Assembly (NCBI RefSeq): GCF_018613795.1
Contig: NZ_JAGGPN010000035.1
Coordinates: forward strand, 1 to 64,000
Length of the DNA: 64,000 nt
Direction of reading: 5' to 3'
From: Arthrobacter sp. ISL-65
GTDB lineage: Bacteria > Actinomycetota > Actinomycetes > Actinomycetales > Micrococcaceae
Part shown: positions 45,081 through 54,020 of the stretch, piece by piece
Numbering within the stretch: position 1 is the stretch's first letter
How the letters are laid out: each line of letters starts with the position of its first letter
Position numbers and translations under genes: made by a program
The notes under the pieces: generated by a model
The model's database searches: none
Seen by the model: the letters and a program-made list of their open reading frames with translations, nothing else
Told to the model about the DNA's origin: nothing

Positions 45081-45811
45081 TGTCCAACCGACAAGCGGTG
45101 ATTGTTACGGGCGCCGCCGGGGGAATTGGTGCTGCGCTTACCCAGAGGATGGAAGCCGACGGGTACACCACAATTGGGATCGACCGCGTCAAGGCTTTGG
45201 ACGTCCATGAATTCGTTGAAGTTGACATGTCGGATACCGCCGCTCTCCGGGAGGTGGCGCTAGACTTGGGCGCCCGGTACGAGTTGAAGGCCATAGTCCA
45301 TAACGCCGCTGTGCAGCCGCTCGCAGGCGCCGGAGACACGTCGGACGGTGACTGGGCGGATGCCCTGAGGGTCAACGTTGTGGCGGTTGATGCCCTGCTT
45401 GCAGGAACACGATCATCCCTTGCGGCCAACCAGGGCTCGGTGGTTGTAATCAGCAGCGTGCATGGGCGGGCGACGACGGGCGGTATCACGGCATACGCTA
45501 CGACGAAGGCCGCACTCGAAGGATGGGTTAGGTCGGCTTCGTTGGATCTCGGACCGCATATCAGGGTGAACGCGATCGCCCCTGGGGCGATTGACACGCC
45601 TAAGCTTCGCGAGGGATTTGCCCGGTGGACTGGCGCCGAAGTGGAATCTCGAAAAGAAATTCTCCGGGAGCGCACTGCACTTGCCCGTATAGGACAACCC
45701 GAGGAGGTAGCGTCAGCTGCTTCGTTCTTGATCGGCGATGATGCTGCATTTATAACCGGAATCTCGCTGCTGGTTGACGGCGGTGCCAGCGCTCGGCTTG
45801 GATCCGAGTAA
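45080..45811 (+). CDS. Short-chain dehydrogenase/reductase
   Basis: 243 residues: cofactor motif TGAAGGIGAAL, HNAAVQP (NAG equivalent), catalytic Ser in VVISSVH, YATTK (YxxxK) and PGAIDTPK. Standard classical SDR. Co-translated with the hydroxyacid dehydrogenase. Campylobacter PtmA, also an SDR, sits beside a CMP-legionaminate synthetase, which is a loose parallel. Confidence 0.92.
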   Translation: MSNRQAVIVTGAAGGIGAALTQRMEADGYTTIGIDRVKALDVHEFVEVDMSDTAALREVALDLGARYELKAIVHNAAVQPLAGAGDTSDGDWADALRVNVVAVDALLAGTRSSLAANQGSVVVISSVHGRATTGGITAYATTKAALEGWVRSASLDLGPHIRVNAIAPGAIDTPKLREGFARWTGAEVESRKEILRERTALARIGQPEEVASAASFLIGDDAAFITGISLLVDGGASARLGSE

Positions 45812-45924
45812 CAGCCAACTTCACTCGCAGCACTAGCGCGCTGCAAGTTTGCAAAGTGAATGCCATGCCTGTTAGATACAGACGTTCTTTTTTCTAATTA
45901 CACAGACACACTATGGGGGTTTCA

Positions 45925-46956
45925 GTGCCAAAGCGCGCTCTAATTACGGGGATCACCGGCCAAGATGGCTCTTACCTGGCTGAATTGCTGCTAAGCAAGG
46001 GATACGAGGTACATGGCCTGATTCGTCGTGCCTCGACCTTCAACACCGCCAGAGTAGATCACCTGTACGTTGATCCTCACGATCCTAAAGCCCAACTCTT
46101 TCTCCATTACGGCGATCTAAGCGATGGGGCTCGTCTCGTAACGCTCCTTGCGGAGATCAAGCCGGACGAGGTCTACAATCTGGCGGCTCAGTCGCACGTT
46201 CGCGTTTCCTTCGATGAGCCTGAACACACTGGTGACACCACCGGCGTGGGCACAATCAGACTGCTCGAAGCGGTCAGGATGTCAGGCATCGAAACGAAGT
46301 TTTACCAGGCATCCTCGTCTGAAATGTTCGGCGCAACTCCACCTCCGCAGAACGAAGATACGCCGTTTTATCCTCGCTCCCCCTACGGAGCCGCGAAGGT
46401 GTACAGCTATTGGATAACAAAAAACTACCGTGAAGCCTATGGCATGTTCGCCGTCAACGGCATCCTGTTTAACCACGAATCGCCCCGTCGCGGCGAGACA
46501 TTTGTGACCCGCAAAATTACCAGGGCGGTAGCAGCCATCAAGGCTGGCAAACAAGACCTCCTTTACATGGGCAATCTCGACGCGGTCCGAGACTGGGGAT
46601 ACGCCGCAGAATACGTCGAAGGTATGTGGCGGATGCTCCAGGTGGAAGAACCTGAGGATTTTGTCTTGGCGACTGGCGGTAATTACACCGTTCGGGATTT
46701 CTTGGAGATCGCCTTCGAGCACGCAGGCCTCAACTGGGAAGACCACGTTCGCTTCGACGAGCGCTACCTACGACCCACCGAAGTCGACGCACTGGTTGGA
46801 GATGCCTCCAAGGCTCACCAGAAACTGGGTTGGAAAGCTACTGTTCACACCCCAGAACTGGCTCGAATTATGGTGGACGCCGACATCGAAGCCCAAAAGT
46901 GTGCAGGTAGCCACTGGATCGACAAGGTAGACCTCGACAGCTGGAAGAGCCGATGA
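45925..46956 (+). CDS. gmd: GDP-mannose 4,6-dehydratase
   Basis: 343 residues from GTG 45925, preceded by GGGGG; an ATG at 45913 adds four residues. [16 protein letters not shown] (NAD loop), [23 protein letters not shown] (catalytic Thr/Ser-Glu region), YGAAK (YxxxK), [16 protein letters not shown] and a C-terminal RPTEVD. It converts GDP-mannose to GDP-4-keto-6-deoxymannose, the precursor for GDP-L-fucose made by the next gene. Confidence 0.96.
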   Translation: MPKRALITGITGQDGSYLAELLLSKGYEVHGLIRRASTFNTARVDHLYVDPHDPKAQLFLHYGDLSDGARLVTLLAEIKPDEVYNLAAQSHVRVSFDEPEHTGDTTGVGTIRLLEAVRMSGIETKFYQASSSEMFGATPPPQNEDTPFYPRSPYGAAKVYSYWITKNYREAYGMFAVNGILFNHESPRRGETFVTRKITRAVAAIKAGKQDLLYMGNLDAVRDWGYAAEYVEGMWRMLQVEEPEDFVLATGGNYTVRDFLEIAFEHAGLNWEDHVRFDERYLRPTEVDALVGDASKAHQKLGWKATVHTPELARIMVDADIEAQKCAGSHWIDKVDLDSWKSR

Positions 46957-47927
46957 CGACGAGCACGAACTTCAAGCCCGGGCGGCTTGATCGTGACTCG
47001 GCGCTCTACGTTGCTGGGCACCGAGGACTCGTAGGTTCGGCCATCTGGCGCAATCTCGAAGCTCAAGGATTCACCGGTCTTATCGGCAAGACCTCAGCAG
47101 AGCTCGATCTGAAGGACCGCGCTGCTGTCTACGAATTCTTTGCCACGTCAAAACCCCGCTATGTGGTGCTTGCCGCTGCCAAGGTGGGCGGCATATTGGC
47201 AAACAACACTTACCCAGTGGACTTCCTCAGCGAGAACCTGCAGATTCAGGTCAATGTTCTTGATGCGGCACGCGAGCACGGAGTGGAGCGACTTCTCTTT
47301 CTTGGCTCGTCGTGCATCTATCCCAAATTTGCAGCCCAGCCAATAACTGAAGATTCACTTCTTACCGGGCACTTAGAGCAGACGAACGACGCCTACGCGA
47401 TCGCCAAGATCGCAGGAATCATGCAGGTCCAAGCCGTACGGCGTCAGTACGGCCTAGCATGGATTTCCGCGATGCCCACGAATCTTTATGGTCCTGGAGA
47501 TAACTTTTCCAAAGATGGATCTCATGTGCTGCCTGCCCTGATTCGACGGTACGACGAAGCCGCCAAGTCCGGCGCCCCCAGCGTTACCAATTGGGGAACG
47601 GGATCACCCCGCCGAGAATTCCTTCACGTTGACGACATGGCAGCAGCCTGTCTTCATCTCTTGGAACACTTTGACGGTGACGATCAGGTGAACGTTGGGA
47701 CGGGCGTTGACGTGACCATTCGAGAGCTTGCGTCCGTTGTGGCGGGGGCCGTTGGCTTCGAGGGTGACATCCAATGGGATGAATCTAAGCCTGACGGCAC
47801 TCCGCGAAAACTTCTGGATGTGTCCAAGCTCGCCCGAGCTGGTTGGTCTGCTTCAATAGGGCTCGAAGAGGGCGTGCGGGAGACCGTGGACTGGTATAGG
47901 AATAACGTCGACTCGATCCGGGGTTAG
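46953..47927 (+). CDS. fcl: GDP-L-fucose synthase
   Basis: 324 residues: [12 protein letters not shown] (NADP loop), [28 protein letters not shown] (YxxxK), NLYGPGDNF and [13 protein letters not shown]. It epimerises and reduces the product of Gmd. Its ATG overlaps the gmd stop by 4 nt. L-fucose, or 6-deoxy-talose-like variants, is therefore a likely component of the polymer. Confidence 0.96.
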   Translation: MTTSTNFKPGRLDRDSALYVAGHRGLVGSAIWRNLEAQGFTGLIGKTSAELDLKDRAAVYEFFATSKPRYVVLAAAKVGGILANNTYPVDFLSENLQIQVNVLDAAREHGVERLLFLGSSCIYPKFAAQPITEDSLLTGHLEQTNDAYAIAKIAGIMQVQAVRRQYGLAWISAMPTNLYGPGDNFSKDGSHVLPALIRRYDEAAKSGAPSVTNWGTGSPRREFLHVDDMAAACLHLLEHFDGDDQVNVGTGVDVTIRELASVVAGAVGFEGDIQWDESKPDGTPRKLLDVSKLARAGWSASIGLEEGVRETVDWYRNNVDSIRG

Positions 47928-47956
47928 TTGAATTTGTCGGGTGGGCTGCCACTATC

Positions 47957-49411
47957 GTGAGTGATAACGGGGGACAAGTGGGTCGGGACTCTGATTGGCG
48001 ACATCGATCGTCTCGCCTCTTGCGGCTAGTGGATGCGTTTGTCGTGACTTGGGCGGTTCTCGGGGCCTACGTCATCAGATTTGGCTTTGAGCCAGGCGAT
48101 GTAGGCCCCAGTCTGGATGAGGTCTATGGTTGGGTGTCGGTTGCACTTGCTATCGTCTGGTGGTTGATGCTTGGCGCTTGGAATAGCAGACAGAGTCGGA
48201 TTTTGGGTGCCGGTGCCGACGAATATAAAAGGGTCGCTGCCGCTTCTCTCTGGCTTTTCGGTCTGGTTGCCATTTTTTCTTATGTACTGCGCTTTGACAC
48301 CGCCCGGGGCTACGTGGGCATAGCGTTGCCCGCGGGCCTGATCGGCTTGCTCTTGGCTCGTTGGCTTGTGAGGCAGCACCTGAATGTCAGCCGACAAAAT
48401 GGGCACAGCATGTCACGCCTGTTACTGCTCGGCGGGCCCAGCGCTGTCGCACACTTAGCTTCTTCCCTGGAACGCGCCAAGCATGCTGGCTATCTTCCTG
48501 TAGCGGCTTATACGCCGGGTACATTTGAGGCGACAGTCGGCTACGAACATGGACTTCCGGTACTAGGTAATAGCTCCGAAACTAGCTCCATTGTCGAAGC
48601 CATTAAACGCTGTAACGCCGACGCAGTCGCTGTTTCTGCCGGTGTCCAGCTTCATCCGCAGACTTTGCGACACCTGGGTTGGGAGCTGGCCGCACTTAAC
48701 GTGGGATTGATCATGGCTCCAGCATTGACGGATATTGCGGGGCCTCGAATCCATACCCAGCCTGTGGCCGGTCTTCCTTTAATTCATGTCACCACTCCGA
48801 CATTGGAGGGTGGTCAGCGAGTCGCAAAACGCCTTCTTGACATCTTGGCATCAGGCATCTTGCTCGTCCTAGCGGCTCCGACAATGCTATTGATTGCTGC
48901 CGTCATCAAGTTAGATAGCCCCGGCCCCGTCCTCTTCAAGCAGATGCGAGTTGGAATGGGTGGGCAACAGTTCGGAATGCTGAAATTTCGTTCTATGGTG
49001 GTCGACGCCGAAAGCCTACTGACTGGCCTAACTCACAAGAACGAAGGCCATGGGCTCTTGTTCAAGATGAAGCAAGATCCTCGCGTTACTAGAGCAGGCG
49101 GATTCTTGAGACGGTACAGTCTCGATGAGCTGCCACAGCTGTTCAACATATTCTCCGGTTCGATGAGTCTTGTTGGACCACGCCCTCCTCTGCCGCGCGA
49201 GGTTGAAGCGTACGAACACGACGTGCGCAGAAGACTATTGGTGAAGCCCGGCCTCACCGGCCTTTGGCAAGTCAGCGGCAGGTCGAATCTGTCCTGGCAA
49301 GATTCCGTGCGTCTTGATCTTTACTATGTGGAGAACTGGTCGCTGGCCGGCGACCTAATGATCCTGCTAAAGACAGTTCGTGCGGTCTTTTCAAGTTCGG
49401 GCGCCTACTAA
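47957..49411 (+). CDS. Polyprenyl-phosphate sugar-1-phosphate transferase (WbaP/WcaJ-like)
   Basis: 484 residues: four N-terminal helices, a CoA-binding-like middle domain (LLLLGGPSAVAHLASSLER), one more hydrophobic hairpin, and the catalytic PGT domain with KRLLDILASGILLVLAAP, FKQMRVGMGGQQFGMLKFRS, DELPQLFN and SLVGPRPPLPREV. It starts repeat-unit synthesis on undecaprenyl phosphate. Start is GTG 47957; last enzyme gene of the operon. Confidence 0.94.
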   Translation: MSDNGGQVGRDSDWRHRSSRLLRLVDAFVVTWAVLGAYVIRFGFEPGDVGPSLDEVYGWVSVALAIVWWLMLGAWNSRQSRILGAGADEYKRVAAASLWLFGLVAIFSYVLRFDTARGYVGIALPAGLIGLLLARWLVRQHLNVSRQNGHSMSRLLLLGGPSAVAHLASSLERAKHAGYLPVAAYTPGTFEATVGYEHGLPVLGNSSETSSIVEAIKRCNADAVAVSAGVQLHPQTLRHLGWELAALNVGLIMAPALTDIAGPRIHTQPVAGLPLIHVTTPTLEGGQRVAKRLLDILASGILLVLAAPTMLLIAAVIKLDSPGPVLFKQMRVGMGGQQFGMLKFRSMVVDAESLLTGLTHKNEGHGLLFKMKQDPRVTRAGGFLRRYSLDELPQLFNIFSGSMSLVGPRPPLPREVEAYEHDVRRRLLVKPGLTGLWQVSGRSNLSWQDSVRLDLYYVENWSLAGDLMILLKTVRAVFSSSGAY

Positions 49412-49453
49412 GACAGCCGACGTCAACCACGCTCCGAGCGGAAGGAATTAGCC

Positions 49454-49723
49454 ATGCGTGAGCCAGTCCCGAGCCGACCCAGCAACAATGTCCGACTCCA
49501 AAGAGTTATGTATCTCATCAACTCGACTGGAACGAAGCAGCGCACGGGGACCCTGATGCCTCATGTCTCGAAGTCATCTCTGGCAGTTTCACCCACTTCC
49601 GGAGGCTCTAAGCCCAGAGAAAAAGGAACAGGGCGACCCGCCCAGCCCCACGAAAACAATCCTGGACGAGTGGCCTACTGCCTATTGCCGACTTGTCTCG
49701 GCGGCAGGAACGGACACGATTAA
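49454..49723 (+). CDS. Possible small ORF (89 aa) upstream of the DUF4012 gene
   Basis: ATG 49454 has an excellent ribosome binding site (GGAAGGAA) and the TAA at 49721-49723 ends 1 nt before the DUF4012 ATG, as in translational coupling. The product is Pro/Ser/Arg-rich and unrecognised. The alternative is that the DUF4012 protein starts further upstream in another frame (open from 49563). Confidence 0.35.
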   Translation: MREPVPSRPSNNVRLQRVMYLINSTGTKQRTGTLMPHVSKSSLAVSPTSGGSKPREKGTGRPAQPHENNPGRVAYCLLPTCLGGRNGHD

Positions 49724-49724
49724 A

Positions 49725-51584
49725 ATGATCGACCCATCGAAGAAACACCTTAGAGAGCCTGCCGCAGACAATGTGAGCCCGCCTGGCAAGCCAAAACTCG
49801 TACTAGTTGTGTCGGTCATCGCATTGGCCGTGCTAATCGTCTCATGCGTCGGCTGGTTAGGTGTGCGAGCCACAATGGTGAAAGCGGAACTAGAAGGAGC
49901 TTCCCAACTGCTCCCTAAGCTAAAGGACCAACTACTCAAAGACGATACGGCTGCGGCCGCCGGGACGGTCAGTGAACTAAGAACCCACACGACCAGTGCC
50001 CGGGACATGACACGAGAGCCCCTGTGGACTCTTGCCGCTGCCCTTCCTGGACTCGGCCAGAATTTTCACGCGGCCCAAGAAGTTGCAACCTCGGCTGACG
50101 ACGTCATCAGGCTCGCGGCGGGACCGCTTGTTGAAGTCTTTTCGTCAGTTGATTGGAAATCTTTGGCGCCTAGGAACTCCGGGATAGATCTCGACCCTCT
50201 CAAGAGGGCTGAGCCGAAGATCTCATCTGCTGCACACGCAATTAGACAGTCGTCGGATCGACTAAACGGAATCGACACAGAAAATCTCTTGCCGCAAGTC
50301 TCGGCGCCGCTGGTTTCAGCACGCGAGCAGTTAGCGGAGCTCCGAACAGGTCTAGACACCGCGGCCAGCGCAGCGAGCATCGTTCCAGAACTGATGGGTG
50401 CGGACGATGAGCGCCGCTACTTGCTTCTCATCCAGAACAACGCGGAAGTACGCTCGACCGGAGGAATTCCTGGAGCTCTCGCTGTTCTCCATGTCGATAG
50501 CGGAAAGCTTCGTCTCGAATCGCAGACCAGCGCTACGGCGTTGGGCCCATTCGACCCGATAATCGAAGTTGACCCGGACCAGGAGCTTATTTACACACGC
50601 CGCCTCGGTAAGTTCATGCAGGATGCCAATCTGACCCCAGATTTCCCGACTGCCGCGACGACTGCAAAGGCCATGTGGGCGGTAAGAACGGGCACTAACT
50701 TGGACGGCGTTGTTTCCATAGATCCAGTCGCTTTGAGTTACATTCTCGATGCAACAGGGCCAGTTCAGCTTAAGGACCCGCAGGTGCTGGAACTCGCCCG
50801 AAATATTCTGCCCACCAAGCTAACTGGTGACAACGTCGTTCGCACTCTACTGTCAGATGTTTACTCCAAAATTTCGGATCCGCCCTTACAGGATGCGTAT
50901 TTCGCGGGTGTTGCCCACGAGATTTTTGGCGCCCTTTCTAGCGGTAAAACTGACGCAAAGGGCCTGTTAGACGGGCTGAGGCAAGCCGCGGATGAACGAC
51001 GAGTTCTTGTGTGGTCGGCCCACCCTTCGGAGCAGGCAGTAATTGCTAAATATGTCCTCGGTGGTGCGATTTCGGGGGAGTCGGTCAATCCGGCCCAATT
51101 TGGCGTCTACTTCAACGACGGCACTGGCGCAAAAATGGATTACTACGTAAGAAGGACGGTCCAACTCGTCTCTGCCTGCAGTGCTAATGGATACTCCGAG
51201 ATAAAAGTACGCGTGACCAGCACGAACACCGCGCCCACTGATGCAGCAACTTCGCTGCCAGAGTACGTCACCGGGGGAGGTGCATTCGGCGTTCCCGCGG
51301 GCAGCGTCCAAACAAATATCACGGCCTATGGTCCCGTCCAGTCAAACGTGGAAACAGCCGTGGTAGACGGGAAGAAAACCCCGTTTGGGTCTCAGCGCCA
51401 GAGCGGCCGACCTGTCGGTGTTCTTACCACTCGGCTTGCACCAGGCCAAACTAGCACTATCGAGTTCACATTCGGCAAGATAGTCCAGCACACGGCGCCC
51501 CAGCTTGCGGTGACTCCCACGGTCCAGGCTCTCAAAGACGTGATTTTGAAAGCACAGGCCGACGCGTGCGTTCCCGCGGCGTAG
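49725..51584 (+). CDS. DUF4012 domain membrane protein
   Basis: About 619 residues: one N-terminal helix (LVLVVSVIALAVLIVSCVGW), a long helical stretch, then the DUF4012 core (RRYLLLIQNNAEVRSTGGIP, SATALGPFDP, DPVALSYILDATGPV, VLVWSAHPSEQAVI). The family occurs in actinobacterial exopolysaccharide clusters; biochemical role unknown. Probably an extracytoplasmic protein acting in polymer attachment or export. Start at 49725 is the nearest ATG before the helix. Confidence 0.82.
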   Translation: MIDPSKKHLREPAADNVSPPGKPKLVLVVSVIALAVLIVSCVGWLGVRATMVKAELEGASQLLPKLKDQLLKDDTAAAAGTVSELRTHTTSARDMTREPLWTLAAALPGLGQNFHAAQEVATSADDVIRLAAGPLVEVFSSVDWKSLAPRNSGIDLDPLKRAEPKISSAAHAIRQSSDRLNGIDTENLLPQVSAPLVSAREQLAELRTGLDTAASAASIVPELMGADDERRYLLLIQNNAEVRSTGGIPGALAVLHVDSGKLRLESQTSATALGPFDPIIEVDPDQELIYTRRLGKFMQDANLTPDFPTAATTAKAMWAVRTGTNLDGVVSIDPVALSYILDATGPVQLKDPQVLELARNILPTKLTGDNVVRTLLSDVYSKISDPPLQDAYFAGVAHEIFGALSSGKTDAKGLLDGLRQAADERRVLVWSAHPSEQAVIAKYVLGGAISGESVNPAQFGVYFNDGTGAKMDYYVRRTVQLVSACSANGYSEIKVRVTSTNTAPTDAATSLPEYVTGGGAFGVPAGSVQTNITAYGPVQSNVETAVVDGKKTPFGSQRQSGRPVGVLTTRLAPGQTSTIEFTFGKIVQHTAPQLAVTPTVQALKDVILKAQADACVPAA

Positions 51585-51756
51585 CCACGTGATTAACAGT
51601 ATGTAAAGTGTTTTGATTCACTTTGGAGAGATCGCCTTTTGGGTGCTAATCTCTCTTTGGGTAACACCACGAGATTCGCCCCACGGTCACATGGGGATGG
51701 GGAATCTCCACAATCAATGTGACATCCGTGTGTTAAAAGGTCTCAGGGGGGACAAA

Positions 51757-52383
51757 TTGAAGAAGTCTATTGCTGCGCTTGCGCTCGCAGGAACCATCGC
51801 GCTCACAGGCGCCGTTCCGGCCATGGCCACCACAAACAACTACCCGGCAACGCCCGCTAACGCAGCCGTCTCAGACGGCGTGGTTGGCCCGGGCGAATCC
51901 TTCACTTTCTCCGGCCGGGGCTTCCTGGCGGGCGAACGGCTCATCATCCGCGTAACGCCCGGCGCCCGCCCGGCATCCACCGGAGCAAGCATTGCCGGCG
52001 GAGCCAGCCGCTCAGTACCCAGCAAGATCGATGTCCTGTTGGCCGCCCAGGAGTTCAGCACGACGGCTGACGCCAACGGCGCATTCGGTTTTCCGCTTAC
52101 CATCAGCGAACCTGGCGTCTACACCCTGACTGCAACCGGCGTTACTTCCGGCAAGGTGGCAACCCAGACCGTTACCGTCGAAGGTGCCGCAACGGGCGCC
52201 GGAACCGTCGCAGGTGGTACGGGCACCGATCTCTCCAACACCGGCGGCGCAGGCCTGGCCAACACCGGTGCTGACTCCAGCCTGGTTCTGTGGTCGCTGG
52301 TTGGTGGCGGTGCACTCGTCGCCGGCGCCGCTTCTGTGGTCGTTGTTCGCCGCCGCGCCAACGCTGAGGCAGCAGCAGTCTAA
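51757..52383 (+). CDS. LAxTG-type cell-wall anchored surface protein
   Basis: 208 residues from TTG 51757, which follows CAGGGGGG and starts right at the signal peptide (LKKSIAALALAGTIALTGAV); an upstream frame from 51613 is unlikely. One Ig-like domain (VVGPGESFTFSGRGFLAGE ... PGVYTLTATG), a Gly/Thr stalk, then the sorting signal LANTGAD, a helix and RRR. LAxTG is a class E sortase substrate motif; no sortase gene is in the window. Two hairpins follow. Confidence 0.85.
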   Translation: MKKSIAALALAGTIALTGAVPAMATTNNYPATPANAAVSDGVVGPGESFTFSGRGFLAGERLIIRVTPGARPASTGASIAGGASRSVPSKIDVLLAAQEFSTTADANGAFGFPLTISEPGVYTLTATGVTSGKVATQTVTVEGAATGAGTVAGGTGTDLSNTGGAGLANTGADSSLVLWSLVGGGALVAGAASVVVVRRRANAEAAAV

Positions 52384-52405
52384 GCAGCAAGCTCCACGCT
52401 TCGAC

Positions 52406-52445
52406 GAAGCGGGCCATTTCCGGAAACCTGGAAATGGCCCGCTTC
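52406..52445 (+). terminator. Rho-independent terminator of the wall-anchored protein gene
   Basis: Perfect 16-bp stem (52406-52421 with 52430-52445, 8-nt loop) followed by TTTGTTTG, 23 nt after the stop. Confidence 0.85.
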
Positions 52446-52470
52446 TTTGTTTGAGCAAACGCGCGATGAA

Positions 52471-52510
52471 GATATAAGAAGCCCCGACCACCGTCGGGGC
52501 TTCTTATATC
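52471..52510. terminator. Bidirectional terminator between the wall-anchored protein gene and galU
   Basis: Perfect 18-bp stem (52471-52488 with 52493-52510) and 4-nt loop, with TTTTTTC a few bases beyond on the right. AT-rich stem ends give U-runs in both directions, so it can end both convergent transcripts. Confidence 0.85.
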
Positions 52511-52526
52511 TTGGCTTTTTTCGGAA

Positions 52527-53417
52527 CTATCCGTTAAATTCCTTCAGCCATGTCCTGAGGTCTTCGCCGAATTCGGCGCGTTCGGAGGCCAGCGTTATGA
52601 CGGCCTTCAGGTAGCTCAGCTTGTCCCCTGTGTCGTAACGGCGGCCGCGGAAGACAACACCGTAAACCCCTGAGCCTTCCCCTTCCCCCGCAGCGAGTGT
52701 CTGGAGTGCATCCGTCAGCTGGATCTCGCCGCCGCGGCCGGGCTCAGTCTTTTCAAGGACATCGAACACGGCCGGGTGCAGCACGTACCGGCCGATCACT
52801 GCCAGGTTAGACGGCGCGTCGTCCACCGACGGTTTCTCCACCAAGGTGTTCACCCGAACGTAGCCCTCACCATCAACTGCGGAGATATCCGCACAGCCGT
52901 AGGCACTAATCTGGGACGGCTCCACCTCGATGAGAGCAATCACGGAACCTCCAGTCTTAGCCTGGACCTGAATCATCATGGTCAGGAGCTCGTCCCGCTC
53001 ATCGATCAAGTCATCGCCGAGCAGCACCGCGAACGGCTCGTCTCCAACGTGCTGACGGCCGCAGAGGACTGCGTGCCCGAGGCCTTTGGCCTCGCCCTGC
53101 CGAACGTAGTGGATGGGTCCCAGGCCCGAAGCATGCTGGACGGCGTCGAGGCGGGCCTGGTCGCCCTTCAGCTCCAGCGTGCGCTCCAGAGCGGGCGCGC
53201 GGTCGAAGTGGTCCTCCAATGCCCGCTTGCTACGCCCGGTGATCATAAGAACGTCGTCCAGGCCGGCTTTGACAGCCTCCTCAACCACGTACTGAATGGC
53301 CGGCGCATCAACCACCGGCAGCATCTCCTTCGGCATCGCCTTGGTGGCAGGCAGGAAGCGCGTGCCCAAACCCGCGGCCGGAATAACTGCTTTACGAACT
53401 GAATTCCCCAATGTCAT
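52527..53417 (-). CDS. galU: UTP-glucose-1-phosphate uridylyltransferase
   Basis: 296 residues: VRKAVIPAAGLGTRFLPATK (nucleotide loop), MPKEMLPVVDAPAIQYVVEE, GRSKRALEDHFD, LGDDLI, LVEKP and GRRYDTGDKL. Makes UDP-glucose for the exopolysaccharide, teichoic acids and trehalose. Convergent with the wall-anchored protein gene; single gene. Confidence 0.96.
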   Translation of the reverse strand: MTLGNSVRKAVIPAAGLGTRFLPATKAMPKEMLPVVDAPAIQYVVEEAVKAGLDDVLMITGRSKRALEDHFDRAPALERTLELKGDQARLDAVQHASGLGPIHYVRQGEAKGLGHAVLCGRQHVGDEPFAVLLGDDLIDERDELLTMMIQVQAKTGGSVIALIEVEPSQISAYGCADISAVDGEGYVRVNTLVEKPSVDDAPSNLAVIGRYVLHPAVFDVLEKTEPGRGGEIQLTDALQTLAAGEGEGSGVYGVVFRGRRYDTGDKLSYLKAVITLASERAEFGEDLRTWLKEFNG

Positions 53418-53503
53418 GATCGAACCTTACAAATTGACTTGCAGAAAGCGAAATTCCTAGCCACAGATTTCGGCACGGAACACGGGTCCCGTAGCTTATC
53501 CTC

Positions 53504-53962
53504 ATGGGGAAATGGAGCAGAGCCGATGCCGCAGGTTCGGCGCGGGCGCTGCTGTCCCTGTACGTGGCGGCCTTGGCGTTCGTGGCGTTCTGGCCAACCC
53601 CCGTTGACCGGCCTGTTGCTGGACGCCTGCAGACCGTGCTGTTTGCCCTCCACCGCTCGGGGCTTCCCGAGCTGATCAACTACAACTTCGTAGAGTTCTC
53701 ATCCAACATCCTGCTGTTTGCACCCATCGGGATCCTGGCAGCCCTCGCGTTCCCGGCTCTCCACCGGGGACGGATCGTGTTGGCTGCCTTCCTTGCTTCA
53801 TGTTCCATGGAACTGGGACAGAAGCTATTCCTGCACGACCGGTTCCCCAGCGCCATGGACATTCTGGCTAATACGGCTGGGGCAATGCTGGGGGTCTGGG
53901 TGCTTGGTGTTGTTGAGGATTGGGTGCGGCGGGGCGGGTTCGACAGGGTCAGACGGCGGTGA
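53504..53962 (+). CDS. VanZ-like membrane protein
   Basis: 152 residues, four helices, with FVEFSSNILLFAPIG, SMELGQKLFLHDRFPSAMDI and ANTAGAMLGVWV of the VanZ family. In enterococci VanZ gives teicoplanin resistance; most homologs have no known function. The C-terminus (RRGGFDRVRRR) runs into a degenerate copy of the dispersed repeat. Confidence 0.88.
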   Translation: MGKWSRADAAGSARALLSLYVAALAFVAFWPTPVDRPVAGRLQTVLFALHRSGLPELINYNFVEFSSNILLFAPIGILAALAFPALHRGRIVLAAFLASCSMELGQKLFLHDRFPSAMDILANTAGAMLGVWVLGVVEDWVRRGGFDRVRRR

Positions 53963-54020
53963 TTTCGACAAGCTCAATCAGCGGATCTCGACAAGCTGGT
54001 TTCGACAGGCTCAACCGGCG
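53937..54020 (+). repeat. Cluster of three to four dispersed repeat copies
   Basis: Degenerate copy at 53940-53957, then GATTTCGACAAGCTCAATCA (from 53961), a short CTCGACAAGCT copy (53987-53997) and GGTTTCGACAGGCTCAACCG (from 53998). They fill the gap between the convergent VanZ-like and PaaG-like genes and reach the 3' codons of both. Confidence 0.8.

Noticed and set aside
53937..54020. Insertion-sequence end or attachment site
   Set aside because: The same short core recurs at several loci without a transposase or target duplication, fitting a dispersed short repeat better.
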